Assembly: GCF_000527175.1 (NCBI RefSeq)
Contig: NZ_AZUR01000001.1
Coordinates: 310,001-374,000, forward strand
Source: Pseudogulbenkiania sp. MAI-1
GTDB lineage: Bacteria; Pseudomonadota; Gammaproteobacteria; Burkholderiales; Chromobacteriaceae
DNA length: 64,000 bases
Reading direction: 5' to 3'
Positions 18,819-27,248 of this stretch are shown here, in pieces; position 1 is the first letter of the stretch, and every line of letters begins with the position of its first letter. The translations under genes were made by a program, and so were the position numbers. The notes beneath the pieces are model-generated. The model was not told the origin of the DNA and made no database searches. It saw only the letters and a program-made list of their open reading frames with translations.

Positions 18819-18841
18819 TATTCCAAGCTGGTGAACCATAT
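18814..18841 (+). promoter_or_regulatory. Sigma-32-like promoter before htpX
   Basis: CTTGATA at 18814-18820 resembles the sigma-32 -35 element (CTTGAAA), and AACCATAT at 18834-18841 resembles CCCCATNT. The spacing is 13 bases. It lies 35 bases before the htpX start. HtpX is a heat-shock gene in other proteobacteria. Both elements are imperfect. Confidence 0.4.
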
Positions 18842-18875
18842 CTATGGTGGTGGATAACTCTAGGAGGCTGCGGCC

Positions 18876-19730
18876 ATGACATTCAACTGGTTCAAGACGA
18901 CGTTGCTGATGGCCGCCATCGTGGCGCTGTTCGGCGTCATCGGGGCCATGATCGGCGGCAAGAGCGGCATGCTGCTGGCGCTGCTGTTCGGCGGCGCGAT
19001 GAACGTCTTCGCCTACTGGAACTCGGACAAGATGGTGTTGCGCATGTACAACGCGCAGGAAGTCGATGCCCGCAGCGCCCCCGAGCTGTACGGCATGGTG
19101 GCCGAGCTCGCCGGCCGCGCCGGACTGCCGATGCCGCGCGTCTACGTGATCCACGAGGACCAGCCCAACGCCTTCGCCACCGGGCGCGACCCCGAGCACG
19201 CCGCGGTGGCGGCCACCACCGGCATCATGCGCCTGCTGGACTACCGCGAACTGCGTGGCGTGATGGCGCACGAGCTGGCGCACGTGCGGCACCGCGACAC
19301 GCTGATCTCCACCATCTCGGCCACCATGGCCGGCGCCATCTCGGCGCTCGCCAACTTCGCCATGTTCTTCGGCGGGCGCGACGAAGAGGGCCGGGCGGTC
19401 AACCCGATCGCCGGCATCCTGGTGGCGATCCTGGCGCCCCTGGCGGCCAGCCTGATCCAGATGGCGATCTCGCGCGCGCGCGAATTCGAGGCCGACCGCG
19501 GCGGCGCCGAGATCTCCGGCGACCCGCTGGCGCTCGCCTCGGCGCTGCGCAAGATCGAGTACTACGCGCAGGGGCTGCCGATGTACGCCGCCGAAGCCCA
19601 TCCGGAAACCGCGCAGATGATGATCATCAACCCGCTGTCCGGCGGCGGGGTGGACTCGCTGTTCCGCACCCACCCGCGCACCGAAGAGCGCATCGCGCGC
19701 CTCAACGAGATGGCGCGCGGCGGCGTCTAG
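18876..19730 (+). CDS. htpX: Membrane zinc metalloprotease HtpX
   Basis: A 284-residue M48-family inner-membrane protease for quality control of membrane proteins. Two N-terminal helices (about 8-27 and 31-48) precede the zinc motif HELAH (H132, E133, H136). Two further hydrophobic segments (about 145-170 and 185-205) follow. The third zinc ligand is in 'REFEADRGGAEISG'. An AGGAGG precedes the ATG. The gene sits between fmt and rsmB and ends just before a strong terminator, so it may also be transcribed from def. Confidence 0.95.
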   Translation: MTFNWFKTTLLMAAIVALFGVIGAMIGGKSGMLLALLFGGAMNVFAYWNSDKMVLRMYNAQEVDARSAPELYGMVAELAGRAGLPMPRVYVIHEDQPNAFATGRDPEHAAVAATTGIMRLLDYRELRGVMAHELAHVRHRDTLISTISATMAGAISALANFAMFFGGRDEEGRAVNPIAGILVAILAPLAASLIQMAISRAREFEADRGGAEISGDPLALASALRKIEYYAQGLPMYAAEAHPETAQMMIINPLSGGGVDSLFRTHPRTEERIARLNEMARGGV

Positions 19731-19760
19731 CCGTATCATTCCCCGCAAACCGATCTACCC

Positions 19761-19801
19761 CCGGGCCACAGCCGTGATACGCGGCTGTGGCCGGTTTTTT
19801 T
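19761..19801 (+). terminator. Terminator of the def-fmt-htpX unit
   Basis: A long GC stem (GGCCACAGCCG paired with CGGCTGTGGCC) is followed by seven T residues, 30 bases after the htpX stop and 12 bases before rsmB. Confidence 0.9.
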
Positions 19802-19812
19802 GGAACTGAGGC

Positions 19813-21063
19813 ATGCATCGAATCCAGCAACTGGCCGCCGGCCTGCTCGAAAAAGTGGAAGGGGGCCGCACCCTGACCGAAGCGTTGGCTGACGCGCAGC
19901 GCCAGGCGCCCGACCTCACCCCGGCCGAGCGCGGCGCGCTGCAGGACATCGGCTACGGCGTGCTGCGCCATCTGGCCGAGTGGCGCTGCGTGCTGCGCCG
20001 GCTGCTGCCCAAGCCGCTGCCCGAGCCGCAGCTCGAGCGCGTGCTGTTGGTCGCGCTGCACCAGCTGGAATACACCCGTGCCGCCCAGTACGCCGTGGTC
20101 AACGAGGCGGTGACGCTGGCCGGCCGGTTGGCGCGCGGACGTTTCAAGGGGCTGGTCAACGCCGTGCTGCGCAACTACCTGCGCCGGCGCGACGAGCTCC
20201 AGGCCGCCGTGGCGGCCGACGACGAGGCCCGTTACAACCACCCGCGCTGGTGGATCAAGGCGCTGCAGCGCCACTACCCGCAGGACTGGCAAGCCATCCT
20301 CGAGATGGACAACCGCCACCCGCCGATGACCCTGCGCGTCAACCGCCGCCACGGGGAAGCGGCGGCCTACCTGCAGCGGCTGCGTGAGGCCGGCATCGAG
20401 GCGGAAGCGCTGGGCGACGAGGCCATCCGGCTCGCCCGCCCGGTCGGCGTGCGCGAGCTGCCCGGTTTCGCCGACGGCGATGTCTCGGTGCAGGACCAGG
20501 GCGCGCAGCAGGCGGCACACCGGCTCGACCTCCGCGACGGCCTGCGCGTGCTGGACGCCTGCGCCGCGCCGGGCGGCAAGACCTGTCACATGCTGGAGCT
20601 CGCCGATCTCGACGTCACCGCGCTCGACGTCGACGAAACGCGGCTGGGTCGGGTCGCGGACAATCTCGCTCGTCTCAAGCTGTCGGCCCGCCTTGTCGCG
20701 GCCGATGCGAGCGACACCGCGACGTGGTGGGACGGCGTGCCGTTCGACCGCATCCTGGCCGACGTGCCGTGCTCCGCCAGCGGCGTGGTGCGGCGCCATC
20801 CGGACATCAAGTGGCTGCGCCGCCCGGGCGATTTCGCCGAGCTCGCGCGGCAGCAATCGGCCCTGGTCGACGCGCTCTGGCCGCTGCTCGCCAGCGGCGG
20901 CAAAATGCTATACGCTACCTGCTCGATTTTTCCCGAGGAGAACCGCGAACAGCTCGCGGCCTTCCTCGCGCGACATGCGGATGCGGTATGCCTCGACGAC
21001 CAACAACTGCTCCCCAGCGAGCAACATGACGGCTTCTATTACGCGCTGCTTGCGAAGCGCTAG
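19813..21063 (+). CDS. rsmB: 16S rRNA (cytosine-967-C5) methyltransferase
   Basis: A 416-residue RNA methyltransferase with an N-terminal NusB-like RNA-binding domain (1-130) and a C-terminal Rossmann domain. Motif I is 'LDACAAPGGKTCHMLE'. The two catalytic cysteines lie in 'VPCSASG' (C320) and 'ATCSIF' (C370). A second SAM-binding element is 'TALDVDETRLGRV'. It overlaps the following DUF4390 gene by 38 bases, so translation is probably linked. In Neisseriales this gene commonly leads into ntrYX as here. Confidence 0.96.
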   Translation: MHRIQQLAAGLLEKVEGGRTLTEALADAQRQAPDLTPAERGALQDIGYGVLRHLAEWRCVLRRLLPKPLPEPQLERVLLVALHQLEYTRAAQYAVVNEAVTLAGRLARGRFKGLVNAVLRNYLRRRDELQAAVAADDEARYNHPRWWIKALQRHYPQDWQAILEMDNRHPPMTLRVNRRHGEAAAYLQRLREAGIEAEALGDEAIRLARPVGVRELPGFADGDVSVQDQGAQQAAHRLDLRDGLRVLDACAAPGGKTCHMLELADLDVTALDVDETRLGRVADNLARLKLSARLVAADASDTATWWDGVPFDRILADVPCSASGVVRRHPDIKWLRRPGDFAELARQQSALVDALWPLLASGGKMLYATCSIFPEENREQLAAFLARHADAVCLDDQQLLPSEQHDGFYYALLAKR

Positions 21064-21619
21064 CCTGCTTTTCTGGCTGATCGCCTGTGCCGTGCTGCCG
21101 GCATGGGCCGAGTCCATTTCCGCCACCCGCTCCGAGGCCGAGCTGCTCGATGGTCAACTGGCCATCAGCACCCGCTTCGACATCAAGCTCACCCCCGGCC
21201 TCAGCGACGCGCTGATGCAGGGGGTGGCGCTGCCGTTCCGGCTGGAGTTCGAGCTGACCCGGCCGCGCAGCACCGCCTACCTGCTCGACGTCAAGGAATG
21301 GTTCGAGCCGCACGCCAGCCTGCACTACAAGATTGCCTACCAGTCGCTGACCAGCCGCTACCGCGTCACCATCGGCAGCCTGTCGCGCTATTACGCGACG
21401 CAGGCCGAGGCGCTGCGCGCCCTGGGCGCGATCCACGGCTGGCGCGTGCTGGAACCGGGCGCGCTGGACGGCCTGTCGGCCGACAGGGTCAAGGGGCGGG
21501 TGCGGCTGGTGCTCGACATCGGCCAGCTGCCCAAGCCGTTCCAGCTCAACGCGCTGGGCAGCACCGACTGGTCGCTGGCGTCGGACTGGGTGGACCTGAA
21601 CGTGAAGGATGCCGGCTGA
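21026..21619 (+). CDS. DUF4390 secreted protein
   Basis: A 197-residue exported protein with signal peptide MTASITRCLRSASLLFWLIA...AWA. The DUF4390 domain then covers nearly the whole mature chain ('LEFELTRPRSTAYLLDVKEW', 'YRVTIGSLSRYYATQAEALR'). The function of the family is unknown. It is almost always encoded directly before ntrY in betaproteobacteria. Here its stop overlaps the ntrY start (TGATG), which suggests a link to NtrY sensing. The start inside rsmB has only a weak ribosome site. Confidence 0.85.
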   Translation: MTASITRCLRSASLLFWLIACAVLPAWAESISATRSEAELLDGQLAISTRFDIKLTPGLSDALMQGVALPFRLEFELTRPRSTAYLLDVKEWFEPHASLHYKIAYQSLTSRYRVTIGSLSRYYATQAEALRALGAIHGWRVLEPGALDGLSADRVKGRVRLVLDIGQLPKPFQLNALGSTDWSLASDWVDLNVKDAG

Positions 21620-23727
21620 TGCGCTACGCCATGATCGCCATGGCCACCTTCGCCGCCATCCTGCTCTATCTCCTGGCTCTTGCCACCGGCAATACCTCCA
21701 AGCTGGCCGAGTATTACTGGTGGGTGTTCGGCATCAACGCGCTGCTGCTGGTGGCGCTGCTCGGGGTGGTCGGCCGCCAGCTGGTGCGCCTGCGGCGCCG
21801 GGTCAAGGGCCGCATCTTCGGCGCCAAGCTGACCCAGCGGCTGGTGATGATGTTCGCGGTGGTGGCGCTGGTGCCGGGCTTGCTGGTGTACACCATCTCC
21901 ACCCAGTTCCTGTCGCGCAGCATCGAGAGCTGGTTCGACGTGAGGGTGGAATCGGCGCTGGACCGCGGGCTGGAACTGGGGCGCAATGCGCTGGGCTACG
22001 TGCTGCAGGACGTCGGGCGCAAGGCGCGGGTGGTGCAGGAAGACATTGACGCGCTTCCCGACGGCCAGCTGCCGGCCCGGCTGGAGCGGCTGCGCGAGCA
22101 GCTCGGCCTCAACGAGGTCGCCATCTTCAACCGCCAGGGCCAGCTGCTGGCGTTCGCCAGCGGCGATCTGGCCAGCCTGCCGCTGACGCCGTCGCGCGAG
22201 GCGCTGCGCTCGCTGCAGCCGCGCCAGCCGGTCCAGACCATCGAGAACGACCGGCGCAACCAGCTCGTGCTCAAGGTGCTGGCGGCGTACCACGACCGGA
22301 ACGACGAGACCCGCGTGATGCAGGTGATCCAGGCGGCGCCCGAGAGCATCGCCCATGACGCCGAACTGATCGACACCGCCCGCGCCGACTATCGCCAGCT
22401 CTTGCTGTCGCGCGAGGGGCTGCGCACCTTCTATACGCTGACCTTGACGCTGGCCTGCCTGCTGGCGCTGACCGCCGCGCTGGCGTTCGCGCTGTGGCTG
22501 TCCGAACGGCTGTCGGCGCCGCTGTCGGAGCTGGCGGCCGGCACCCGCGCGGTGGCGCAGGGCGACTTCTCCAAGCGCCACCCGGTCTACCGGCGCGACG
22601 AGCTGGGCATCCTCACCACCATGTTCAACCGCATGACCCAGCAGCTGGAGGAGGCGCGCCAGCAGGCCGACGAGAACCGCCTCAAGCTGGAGTCGGGCAA
22701 GCTCTATCTGGAAAGCATCCTGGTCAACCTGCGCGCCGGGGTGATGGCGTTCGACGACGGCTGGCGGCTGCGCGCCGCCAATACCAGCGCCTCGCGCATC
22801 CTCGGCGTGGATTTCGCCGAGTTCGCCGACGCGCCGTTTCGCGAGTGGGCCCGGCTGGTGCCGGCGCTGGTGCCGCTGGTCGACAACGTCTGCGAACACG
22901 CCGCCAACGAGCGCCAACCCGAGTGGCAGACCCAGCTCGATTACACCACCGCGCAGGGCGAGCGCATCCTCTTGGTGCGCGGCGCGCAGCTGCCGGAGGG
23001 CACCGGCAGCGGCTACGTGGTGGTGTTCGACGACATCACCGAACTGGCGCGGGCGCAGCGCGACGCCGCCTGGGGCGAGGTGGCCAAGCGGCTGGCGCAC
23101 GAGATCCGCAACCCGCTGACGCCGATCCAGCTCGCCGCCGAGCGGCTGGCGATGAAGCTGGCCGATAAGCTGGAAGGCCACGACGCCGACCTCCTGCGCC
23201 GTGCCACCGACACCATCGTCAAGCAGGTGGCGGCGCTCAAGGGCATGGTCGACGCCTTCCGCGATTACGCCCGCTCGCCGCGCATCAAGCTGGTGGCGCT
23301 CGACCTGAATCAGCTGATCCGCGAGGTGATGACGCTGTACGAATCCAATCCGGCTGTTAAGATGACGTTATCTGAACAACCGCTGATGATCATGGGGGAT
23401 GGCGCCCTGTTGCGCCAGGTGTTGCATAATCTGCTGCAGAACGCACAGGATGCGGTTCTTGACGTTGACATCCCGATGATTCACATTAGCAGCCGACAAG
23501 AAGGAAGAAGCGCGATCGTCTGCGTACAGGACAACGGGCCGGGCTTTCCGCCCGACATCCTGCCGCGCGCGTTCGAGCCGTACGTGACCAACAAGCCCAA
23601 AGGCACAGGCCTTGGGCTGGCAGTGGTGAAGAAAATCATCGAGGAGCACCATGGTCAGATCGCACTGGGAAATGCCGGGCAGCAGGGCGCGCGGATTCTT
23701 CTCACCCTGCCATTGCTGGAGGCCTAA
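21619..23727 (+). CDS. ntrY: NtrY-family sensor histidine kinase
   Basis: A 702-residue membrane sensor. Three N-terminal helices (about 4-24, 35-57, 74-97), a periplasmic stretch of about 170 residues and a fourth helix (about 275-298) lead into a HAMP domain. A PAS domain (about 355-470) follows. The kinase core has phosphorylated H494 in 'RLAHEIRNPLTPIQ', an N box 'LHNLLQNAQDAV', and G boxes 'DNGPGFPP' and 'GTGLGLAVVKKI'. It is coupled to ntrX by an overlapping stop/start. In gonococcus the NtrYX pair controls respiratory enzymes, and a similar redox role is plausible. Confidence 0.93.
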   Translation: MRYAMIAMATFAAILLYLLALATGNTSKLAEYYWWVFGINALLLVALLGVVGRQLVRLRRRVKGRIFGAKLTQRLVMMFAVVALVPGLLVYTISTQFLSRSIESWFDVRVESALDRGLELGRNALGYVLQDVGRKARVVQEDIDALPDGQLPARLERLREQLGLNEVAIFNRQGQLLAFASGDLASLPLTPSREALRSLQPRQPVQTIENDRRNQLVLKVLAAYHDRNDETRVMQVIQAAPESIAHDAELIDTARADYRQLLLSREGLRTFYTLTLTLACLLALTAALAFALWLSERLSAPLSELAAGTRAVAQGDFSKRHPVYRRDELGILTTMFNRMTQQLEEARQQADENRLKLESGKLYLESILVNLRAGVMAFDDGWRLRAANTSASRILGVDFAEFADAPFREWARLVPALVPLVDNVCEHAANERQPEWQTQLDYTTAQGERILLVRGAQLPEGTGSGYVVVFDDITELARAQRDAAWGEVAKRLAHEIRNPLTPIQLAAERLAMKLADKLEGHDADLLRRATDTIVKQVAALKGMVDAFRDYARSPRIKLVALDLNQLIREVMTLYESNPAVKMTLSEQPLMIMGDGALLRQVLHNLLQNAQDAVLDVDIPMIHISSRQEGRSAIVCVQDNGPGFPPDILPRAFEPYVTNKPKGTGLGLAVVKKIIEEHHGQIALGNAGQQGARILLTLPLLEA

Positions 23728-24998
23728 TGCGTAGCAGCGACATCTTGATTGTGGATGACGAGATCGGCATCCGCGAATTGCTTTCGGAAATTCTGCAGGA
23801 CGAAGGGTATACCGTGGCCTTGGCCGAGAACGCCGAGGTGGCGCGGCAACTGCGCAACCAGACCCGGCCGGCGCTGGTGCTCTTGGACATCTGGATGCCC
23901 GACTGCGACGGCGTCACCCTGCTCAAGGAATGGGCCAAGTCCGGCCAGCTCAACATGCCGGTGGTGATGATGTCCGGTCACGCCAGCATCGACACCGCCG
24001 TCGAGGCCACCCGCATCGGCGCCTTCGATTTCCTCGAAAAGCCGATCGCCCTGCAGAAACTGCTCACCACGGTGCAGCGCGCCGTCAAGTACGGCGACAT
24101 GCAGGTCAACACCTCGCTCAATCTCGACAAGCTGGGAAAGAGTGAGCCGATCCAGGAGTTGAAGCGTCAGCTCGAACGGGTGGCCAAGGTCAAGTCACCG
24201 GTGCTGCTGACTGGCGAGCCCGGGTCGGGGTTCGAACTGGTCGCCCGTTTCTTCCACCAGGGCAACACCCCCTGGGTGACGCCGGCCAAGCCGGAACAGC
24301 TGGCCGACGCGCCGCTGGAACTGCTGCAGAAGGCCAATAACGGCGTGCTGTTCCTGCCCGAGATCGGCCAGTACAACCGCCGCATCCAGCAGGGCCTGCT
24401 GTTCCTGCTGTCCAAGCTGGACCGCTTCAACGTGCGCCTGCTGTGCTCGTGCAGCCGGCCGCTGCAGGAACTGCTGGTCGACCCGGAGTGCGACAACCGG
24501 CTGCTGACCGCGCTGTCCAGCGTGATCGTGCCGATCCCGCCGCTCAGGGAGCATGCCGAAGACATCATCTTCATCGCCGAGCAGATCCTGACCGAGCTGG
24601 TCGAGTCCAAGCAGGTGTCGGCGCACAAGCTCACCACCGCCGCGCTCAACGCGCTGCGCCAGTACGACTGGCCGGGCAACCTCGAACAGCTCCGAAGCAT
24701 CATCAAGAGCTTGGCGCTGACCTCGGAATCGAACGACATCGACGCGCCCGAGGTCAACAAGGTGCTGGCGCAGTTCCGCCACGAGAAACCGGCGGCGGAA
24801 GAAACCGGCTTCGACTTCAACATGCCGCTGCGCGAACTGCGCGAGCAACTGGAGCGGCGCTACTTCGAGTACCATATCTCGCTGGAAAACGGCAATATGA
24901 GCCGGGTGGCGCAGAAGGTCGGCCTCGAGCGCACCCACCTGTACCGCAAGCTGAAGCAGCTGGGCATCAAGTTCGCCCGCAAAACCGCAGAAGAGTAA
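23727..24998 (+). CDS. ntrX: NtrX-family response regulator with degenerate AAA+ domain
   Basis: A 423-residue response regulator. The receiver domain (1-120) is intact: acidic pair D10-D11, phospho-acceptor D54, K105. The Fis-type helix-turn-helix is intact (390-412, 'SRVAQKVGLERTHLYRKLKQ'). The central domain is not a working sigma-54 activator. Walker A reads G-E-P-G-S-G-F-E (163-170), with F169 in place of the essential lysine. Walker B reads 'VLFLPEI', with P211 in place of aspartate. Only about 35 residues lie between them, so the GAFTGA loop is missing. It probably acts as a classical DNA-binding regulator. Confidence 0.93.
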   Translation: MRSSDILIVDDEIGIRELLSEILQDEGYTVALAENAEVARQLRNQTRPALVLLDIWMPDCDGVTLLKEWAKSGQLNMPVVMMSGHASIDTAVEATRIGAFDFLEKPIALQKLLTTVQRAVKYGDMQVNTSLNLDKLGKSEPIQELKRQLERVAKVKSPVLLTGEPGSGFELVARFFHQGNTPWVTPAKPEQLADAPLELLQKANNGVLFLPEIGQYNRRIQQGLLFLLSKLDRFNVRLLCSCSRPLQELLVDPECDNRLLTALSSVIVPIPPLREHAEDIIFIAEQILTELVESKQVSAHKLTTAALNALRQYDWPGNLEQLRSIIKSLALTSESNDIDAPEVNKVLAQFRHEKPAAEETGFDFNMPLRELREQLERRYFEYHISLENGNMSRVAQKVGLERTHLYRKLKQLGIKFARKTAEE

Positions 24999-25047
24999 TC
25001 CCCGACCGCCGGGTTTCCCGGCGGTTGTCCTGGCAGAACCGACCCCC

Positions 25048-25818
25048 ATGACCGAACTGAGTGACCAGGCGCTGTTGCGCTACAGCCGGCACATCCTGTT
25101 GCCGGAACTCGATATCGCCGGGCAGCAGGCGCTGCTGGCCGGCCGCGCGCTGATCGTCGGCGCCGGCGGGCTGGGCTCGCCGGTGGCCTTGTACCTGGCC
25201 AGCGCCGGGGTCGGGCGGCTGACCATCGCCGACGACGATGTGGTCGAGCTGACCAATCTGCAGCGCCAGATCGTCCACGACATGGCGAGCCTCGGCCGCA
25301 ACAAGGCCGACTCCGCCGCCGAGCGCATGCAGGCGCTGAACCCGGAGGTGACGGTGCGCGTTATCGGCGAGCGGCTCGCCGGCCAGGCCCTGGCCGACGA
25401 GGTCGCCCGTCACGACGTGGTGCTCGACTGCTCGGACAACTTCGCCACCCGCCACGCCGTCAACCGCGCCTGCGTGGCGGCCGGGGTGCCGCTGGTGTCC
25501 GGGGCGGCGGTGCGCTTCGCCGGGCAGCTGGCGGTGTTCGATACCCGCCGGCCGGACTCGCCGTGCTACCACTGCCTGTTCCCGGAAGAGGGCGAGGCCA
25601 GCGACGGGCCGTGCGCCACCTTCGGGGTGCTGGCGCCGCTGGTCGGGGTGATCGGCAGCCTGCAGGCGGTCGAGGCGATCAAGCTGCTGGCCGGGGTGCC
25701 CGTCACCCACGGCCGGTTGACGCTGTACGATGCGCTGGACGGCTCGTTCCGCGCCATGAAGGTGCCGCGCGACCCGGCCTGTCCGGTCTGTGCCGTTCGG
25801 TCATCCCGTCCGGAATGA
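25048..25818 (+). CDS. MoeB/ThiF-family adenylyltransferase
   Basis: A 256-residue E1-like enzyme that adenylates the C-terminal glycine of a ubiquitin-like sulfur carrier (MoaD or ThiS). The nucleotide loop GAGGLGS is at 38-44. Arginine-rich 'TNLQRQIVHD' and 'DCSDNFATRHAVNRAC' are conserved. Two zinc-binding CxxC pairs lie at C173/C176 and C245/C248. The likely catalytic cysteine is near 188 ('DGPCATFG'). No moaD, thiS or thiG is adjacent, so MoeB and ThiF roles cannot be separated. A terminator follows immediately. Confidence 0.92.
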   Translation: MTELSDQALLRYSRHILLPELDIAGQQALLAGRALIVGAGGLGSPVALYLASAGVGRLTIADDDVVELTNLQRQIVHDMASLGRNKADSAAERMQALNPEVTVRVIGERLAGQALADEVARHDVVLDCSDNFATRHAVNRACVAAGVPLVSGAAVRFAGQLAVFDTRRPDSPCYHCLFPEEGEASDGPCATFGVLAPLVGVIGSLQAVEAIKLLAGVPVTHGRLTLYDALDGSFRAMKVPRDPACPVCAVRSSRPE

Positions 25819-25845
25819 AAAAACCCGCCGGCTGGCGGGTTTTTT
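25818..25845. terminator. Bidirectional terminator
   Basis: The stem AAACCCGCC/GGCGGGTTT with A and T tracts on both sides ends the MoeB/ThiF gene on the plus strand. It can also end the convergent TlpA-like gene. Confidence 0.9.
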
Positions 25846-25866
25846 CATGGGAGAGTGGGGGCCGGG

Positions 25867-26358
25867 TCAGGCCTTCAGCTTTTGTTCGATCAGGCGATTC
25901 AGTTCGGCAAAGTCCGGCACGCCGACGTAGCGTTTGACGATCTGCCCCTGCTTGTCGATCAGTACCGAGGTGGGAGTCAGTTGGACCCCGCCGAAAGCCT
26001 TGGCGATGCCGCCCTGGGTGTCCAGCGTGATGAAGAACGGCAACTGGTTCGTCTCGACGTAGGTCTTGACGTAGTTGGGCGGGTCGTAGCTCATCGCCAC
26101 CGCCACCGTTTCATAGCCCTGCGGCGCGTAACGTTGGTGCGTCTTCTTCAGCTCGGGCATTTCCTGGATGCAGCCGGGGCAACTGGTCGCCCAGAAGTTG
26201 ACCAGTACTACCTTGCCCTTCAGCGAACTGGTGCTGAGCTGCTGGCCGGTGATCGAGGTGTATTGCACCTCCGGCGCGCTGTCCTTGTTGAACAGCATGG
26301 TGTATCCCAAGAGACCGGCGGCGACGATCAGTACCAGCGCTATCAAACCTTTTTTCAT
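25867..26358 (-). CDS. TlpA-family membrane-anchored thiol-disulfide protein
   Basis: A 163-residue protein with an uncleaved-looking N-terminal helix (5-22, 'LIALVLIVAAGLLGYTM'). A periplasmic thioredoxin fold follows with redox motif C-P-G-C (C60, C63) after 'VLVNFWATS'. A cis-Pro region lies in 'LTPTSVLIDKQG'. The CPGC pair is less common than the CxPC of TlpA/ResA, so its redox potential may differ. I start at the ATG at 26358 because it gives the membrane anchor. It is followed on the same strand side by unrelated genes and has its own terminator. Confidence 0.88.
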   Translation of the reverse strand: MKKGLIALVLIVAAGLLGYTMLFNKDSAPEVQYTSITGQQLSTSSLKGKVVLVNFWATSCPGCIQEMPELKKTHQRYAPQGYETVAVAMSYDPPNYVKTYVETNQLPFFITLDTQGGIAKAFGGVQLTPTSVLIDKQGQIVKRYVGVPDFAELNRLIEQKLKA

Positions 26359-26390
26359 GCGTGTGTTCCGGTAGTGGAAGCGAAGAGCGC

Positions 26391-26798
26391 TTATTGGTCC
26401 TGCATCGCTTCGAGAAGTTCCTTGAGGCGGCCATCCAGCGGCACCGCCTTGTCCTGCTTGCCATCGTACACCACGAAGGTGACGTCCGCCTCTGCTACCA
26501 GAGTATCGGTACCGGCGAGCTTCACCGCCTGGTGCATCACCGCGCTGCGGTGGCCGATGGATTTCACCGAGGTTTCGATCGCCAGCTCCTCGCCCATGGT
26601 TGCAGCGCGGCGGTAGTCGATGTTGATGTTGACCACGACCAGCGCCAGCCCGGATTGCAGGAACCACGGCAAATCGCCGCGTTCCTCGAAGAAGGTCCAG
26701 CGTGCCTCCTCGAGAAACTCGAGGTAGCGCGCATTGTTGACGTGGCTGTACAAGTCAAGATGGTAGCCGCGCACCTTGATGCGGGTAAGGTGTTTCAT
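26391..26798 (-). CDS. Hotdog-fold acyl-CoA thioesterase
   Basis: A 135-residue protein of the 4-hydroxybenzoyl-CoA thioesterase/YbgC class. The signature 'DLYSHVNNARYLEFLEEARW' contains the catalytic aspartate D15 and H-V-N-N. The length is normal for a single hotdog domain. Such enzymes hydrolyse acyl-CoA in the cytoplasm; the preferred acyl chain is unknown. AGGGG lies 5 bases before the ATG at 26798. It lies 32 bases before the TlpA-like gene and may be cotranscribed with it. Confidence 0.88.
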   Translation of the reverse strand: MKHLTRIKVRGYHLDLYSHVNNARYLEFLEEARWTFFEERGDLPWFLQSGLALVVVNINIDYRRAATMGEELAIETSVKSIGHRSAVMHQAVKLAGTDTLVAEADVTFVVYDGKQDKAVPLDGRLKELLEAMQDQ

Positions 26799-26839
26799 GG
26801 TTGCCCCTGTTATTGTTGTGTCGTTATCGCTTGAGTGAC

Positions 26840-27214
26840 TCAGGCGTCCGGCCCGAGCTCGAAGGGAACGAACTCCGCGCGTTCCAGCGGCTCGTCGACG
26901 ATGTCGGACAGCACCGAGTGGATTTCCAGCTGGAACCATTGCTGGAACAGCTCCAGGGTCAGCGGTGCCGGCCACAAGGTCTCGTCGTCGCACCAGTCGG
27001 CCAGTTCGGCCTGGAACAGCTGCTGGTACTGGTCCAGCACGGCCTCTTCGGCGGCGTCGTAATCGTCGGCGCAGGGAATCAGCAGGGCGTTGCAGTCGCG
27101 GGTCAGCGATTCGAGGGTGACGTTGTCGTTCAATTCGCCGGGCAGCTGCTTGAGCCACTCGAGAAACGGGGGGCGCGGGCGGATGATGGCGACACTGCGG
27201 TTGACTTCGAACAT
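26840..27214 (-). CDS. Conserved hypothetical acidic protein
   Basis: I do not recognise a family. The 124 residues (MFEVNRSVAIIRPRPPFLEW...) have no signal peptide or membrane segment, and are strongly acidic and rich in Trp, Phe and Leu ('LTLELFQQWFQLEIHSVLSD'). This suggests a compact helical cytosolic protein. AGGA lies 5 bases before the ATG. It sits between the tonB-like gene (34 bases upstream) and the thioesterase (41 bases downstream), probably in one transcript. Confidence 0.75.
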   Translation of the reverse strand: MFEVNRSVAIIRPRPPFLEWLKQLPGELNDNVTLESLTRDCNALLIPCADDYDAAEEAVLDQYQQLFQAELADWCDDETLWPAPLTLELFQQWFQLEIHSVLSDIVDEPLERAEFVPFELGPDA

Positions 27215-27248
27215 GGTTATCCTTTTCGGGTTAGGGCCTTTTCGCGGC

